NCBI GenBank assembly: GCA_934378195.1
Contig: CAKRPO010000050.1
Location: 1 to 16,891, forward strand
Source: an uncultured Blautia sp.
GTDB lineage: Bacteria > Bacillota > Clostridia > Lachnospirales > Lachnospiraceae
Length of the DNA stretch: 16,891 nucleotides
Direction of reading: 5' to 3'
Every line of letters starts with the position of its first letter. Position 1 is the first letter of the stretch. The notes below the pieces were generated by a model, which was not told the origin of the DNA, did no database searches, and was given only the letters and a program-made list of their open reading frames with translations. Position numbers and translations under genes: made by a program. This document shows positions 15,122 through 16,891 of the stretch, piece after piece.

Positions 15122-16279
15122 TTACATTTTTTTACATTTCCTTTCCAACAGTTCATGCATATATACCATCAGTGCAAGTAAAATCAGTAAATATACAGGC
15201 AACAATTTGATAGATATATGATTTGCAATCAGGCCAAACAATGGTGGCATAAGGCATGTTCCAACGTAAGCACTTGCCATCTGCACACCGATAATTGCCT
15301 GTGAGCGTTCCGCACCAAAATGTGACGGTGTGGAGTGGATAATGCAGGGGTAGACGGGTGCACAACCCAGTCCGATCAATGAAAACCCGATTAGTGAAAC
15401 CGTCTTTCCAAAAGGAAGTATCATCACGATAATACCAGTAAGAATGATGGCCTGTCCCATTCGGATCATCTGGCAGTCCTTTAATTTCATGGCAATAAAA
15501 CCATTGATTCCACGGCCAATGGTAATACCGATACAAAACATACCGGCAAAGGAAGCTGCTGTTTTGGCATCTACGCCTTTTGACAGGTGCAGATAACTGC
15601 TTGCCCATAACATGGTTGTTGATTCAATTGCACAATAGCAGAAGAAGCAGATCATAACTGCCTTTGCACCCGGAATTGCGAGGATTTCTTTCAGAGAAAG
15701 AGCTTTTCCATGGACTGTTTCACCAGATGATGTGTTTTGTCCTTTCCATTTTGGAAGACTGAATATCAGAACCGCTGTAAGTGCGATTTGTAATACAGAA
15801 ATGATCCGATATCCTGTATTCCATGTGGCACCGCCAGTCAGTACGGCACCCATGATATAAGGACCGAGTGTAGCTCCGATGCCCCACATACAATGCAGCC
15901 AGCTCATATGTTTGCTGGAATAATGCAATGCAACATAATTGTTTAAAGAGGCGTCTACACTTCCGGCACCAAGACCATATGGGATTGCCCATAAGCATAA
16001 GAGGATAAAACTATGGCTGATGGAAAATCCCCACAGGGCAAGTGCAGTAATACCAACACTTACGGCAGTTACTTTGCCTGTTCCAAATTTTCTTGTGAGG
16101 CGATCGCTTTGCAGACTGGAAATAATAGTTCCCAATGCAATGATCATAGAGATTATTCCCGCGTAGGATACCGGAACCTGAAATTGTGGATACATATTCG
16201 GCCATGCTGCACCGAGCAGAGCGTCCGGAAGTCCGAGGCTGATAAATGAAAGATAAATAATTGCTAATAAAAATACCAT
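15122..16279 (-). CDS. Major facilitator superfamily transporter
   Basis: 385-aa membrane transporter with about 12 helices, of the MFS_1 type and closest in style to the FucP/YbjJ-like subgroup. Near the N-terminus it has SFISLGLPDALLGAAWP, then the loop 2-3 motif SDRLTRKFGTGKV, the MFS signature for the inter-helix turn. Further blocks include GLGAGSVDASLNNYVALHY, HCMWGIGATLGPYIMGAVL and CIGITIGRGINGF. Substrate unknown; sugar or drug export are both possible. The start (minus strand ATG at 16279) has AGGAGT 8 bp upstream (16288-16293). It converges on the MATE operon and diverges from the second MATE gene. No clear terminator is seen at its 3' end beyond the T/A-rich bases near 15115. Confidence 0.9.
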   Translation of the reverse strand: MVFLLAIIYLSFISLGLPDALLGAAWPNMYPQFQVPVSYAGIISMIIALGTIISSLQSDRLTRKFGTGKVTAVSVGITALALWGFSISHSFILLCLWAIPYGLGAGSVDASLNNYVALHYSSKHMSWLHCMWGIGATLGPYIMGAVLTGGATWNTGYRIISVLQIALTAVLIFSLPKWKGQNTSSGETVHGKALSLKEILAIPGAKAVMICFFCYCAIESTTMLWASSYLHLSKGVDAKTAASFAGMFCIGITIGRGINGFIAMKLKDCQMIRMGQAIILTGIIVMILPFGKTVSLIGFSLIGLGCAPVYPCIIHSTPSHFGAERSQAIIGVQMASAYVGTCLMPPLFGLIANHISIKLLPVYLLILLALMVYMHELLERKCKKM

Positions 16280-16311
16280 TTTTCTTTACTCCTGTTTCTT
16301 TATGTAACGAT

Positions 16312-16317
16312 ATTATA
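16312..16317 (-). promoter_or_regulatory. Possible -10 element of the MFS gene
   Basis: On the minus strand TATAAT lies 33 bp upstream of the MFS ATG. The matching -35 is weak (TGTCCA-like at 16335-16340), so confidence is limited. Confidence 0.4.
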
Positions 16318-16427
16318 TATCATAATGCCTTTCTTGGACAGCTTTTTACACATTTGGGGCATAGAAGATATTCCAATAAAAGAATAAAAAGTTTAAGATA
16401 AAAAAATAATTCTAAAAGGTATATGTT

Positions 16428-16433
16428 TATAAT
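16428..16433 (+). promoter_or_regulatory. Possible -10 element of the second MATE gene
   Basis: TATAAT 52 bp before ATG 16485 in an A/T-rich region. No convincing -35 at 16-18 bp. The 205-bp divergent spacer 16280-16484 shows no other clear element. Confidence 0.35.
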
Positions 16434-16484
16434 GCAAGAGTATGATACAATTGGTTTTGAATAAGAACTAAGGAAAAACCATGT

Positions 16485-16891
16485 ATGCTAAATAAAAAAG
16501 ATTTCTTAAAATATGCTTCAAAACTAGCCTTTCCGATCATGATCCAAAATCTGATCGGAACTCTGGTAAACATTGCCGATACGGTAATGCTTGGATATGT
16601 AAGCCAGACTGCCATGTCGGCCTCATCTCTTGCGAATCAGTATACGTTTATTCTTTTCTGCCTATATTATGGTATGGCCACGGGTGCTTCAGTTTTATGT
16701 GCACAGTACTGGGGAAAAGGGGATAAAAAGACAGTAGAAAGAATTCTTGGTCTGGCGGAACGAATCTCACTGATCGTTTCCCTCGTGTTTTTCGTGATTT
16801 CCTTTTCTATGCCAACTACGATCATGAAGATCTTCACAAGCAGTCCGGATACGATTGCTGCCGGCAGTGAATACTTAAGGGTAATTTCATT
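16485..16891 (+). CDS. Second MATE-family efflux transporter, 3' end missing
   Basis: The frame opens at ATG 16485 (MLNKKDFLKYASKLAFPIMI) and runs off the window after 135 residues. The pattern FPIMIQNLIGTLVNIADTVML, then ANQYTFILFCLYYGMATGAS and LCAQYWGKGD, is that of the N-terminal part of a MATE transporter (NorM/DinF-like), and differs from the MepA-like copy at 13042. AAGGA at 16470-16474 gives about 10-bp spacing. An ATG at 16481 is out of frame and stops at once. The gene is transcribed divergently from the MFS gene. Confidence 0.88.
   Translation, partial: MLNKKDFLKYASKLAFPIMIQNLIGTLVNIADTVMLGYVSQTAMSASSLANQYTFILFCLYYGMATGASVLCAQYWGKGDKKTVERILGLAERISLIVSLVFFVISFSMPTTIMKIFTSSPDTIAAGSEYLRVIS

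Noticed and set aside
15110..15140. Repeated TTTTTTTACATT at the end of the MFS gene
   Set aside because: Low-complexity T/A-rich sequence with only two units; no evidence for a functional repeat.

Overview
The window looks like chromosomal DNA of a gut Clostridia, most likely Lachnospiraceae (Blautia/Ruminococcus/Dorea-like). The reasons are strong AGGAGG-type ribosome binding sites, moderate-to-low GC, a carboxynorspermidine decarboxylase of the type used for spermidine synthesis in gut Firmicutes, MepA-type MATE pumps and a free-standing AAA_14/DUF4143 ATPase. Species cannot be fixed from the sequence alone.

Layout. (1) 1-846: 3' part of nspC (polyamine synthesis). (2) 1016-6437: a complete peptide/nickel-type ABC importer in the order binding protein, ATPase, ATPase, permease, permease. 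A strong terminator hairpin lies between the binding protein and the other four genes; those four overlap and end at a second hairpin. (3) 6602-8791: a secreted GLUG-like beta-helix repeat protein behind an extended -10 promoter, with a perfect 39-bp internal tandem duplication. (4) 8894-10207: an FGGY sugar kinase, then a possible coding relic and a strong terminator. (5) 10437-12838: an AT-rich, accessory-looking stretch. It holds an AAA_14/DUF4143 ATPase preceded by repeats spaced exactly 32 bp apart, then a 73-aa unknown protein and a CarD-like regulator behind a consensus promoter and a promoter-proximal hairpin. (6) 12848-15016: a consensus promoter, two tandem related structured RNA elements each ending in a terminator, a MepA-like MATE exporter and a cytidylate-kinase-like protein. 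(7) 15122-16279, minus strand: an MFS transporter. (8) 16485 to the end: the 5' part of a second MATE gene.

The most interesting part is 12848-13041. Two leader RNA elements share GTAGC and a 16-nt core (GCGTAARTCCAGYTTA). The only two differences in the core are a compensatory A-T to G-C change in an inner hairpin. Each element overlaps an intrinsic terminator upstream of the MATE gene. The position and downstream gene type fit the guanidine-IV (mepA-motif) riboswitch class, which would make this a tandem arrangement, but the class assignment is inferred from context. A divergent relative of the same promoter-hairpin unit precedes the 73-aa/CarD pair. The second notable signal is the 32-bp-phased repeat array over the promoter of the AAA_14/DUF4143 gene.
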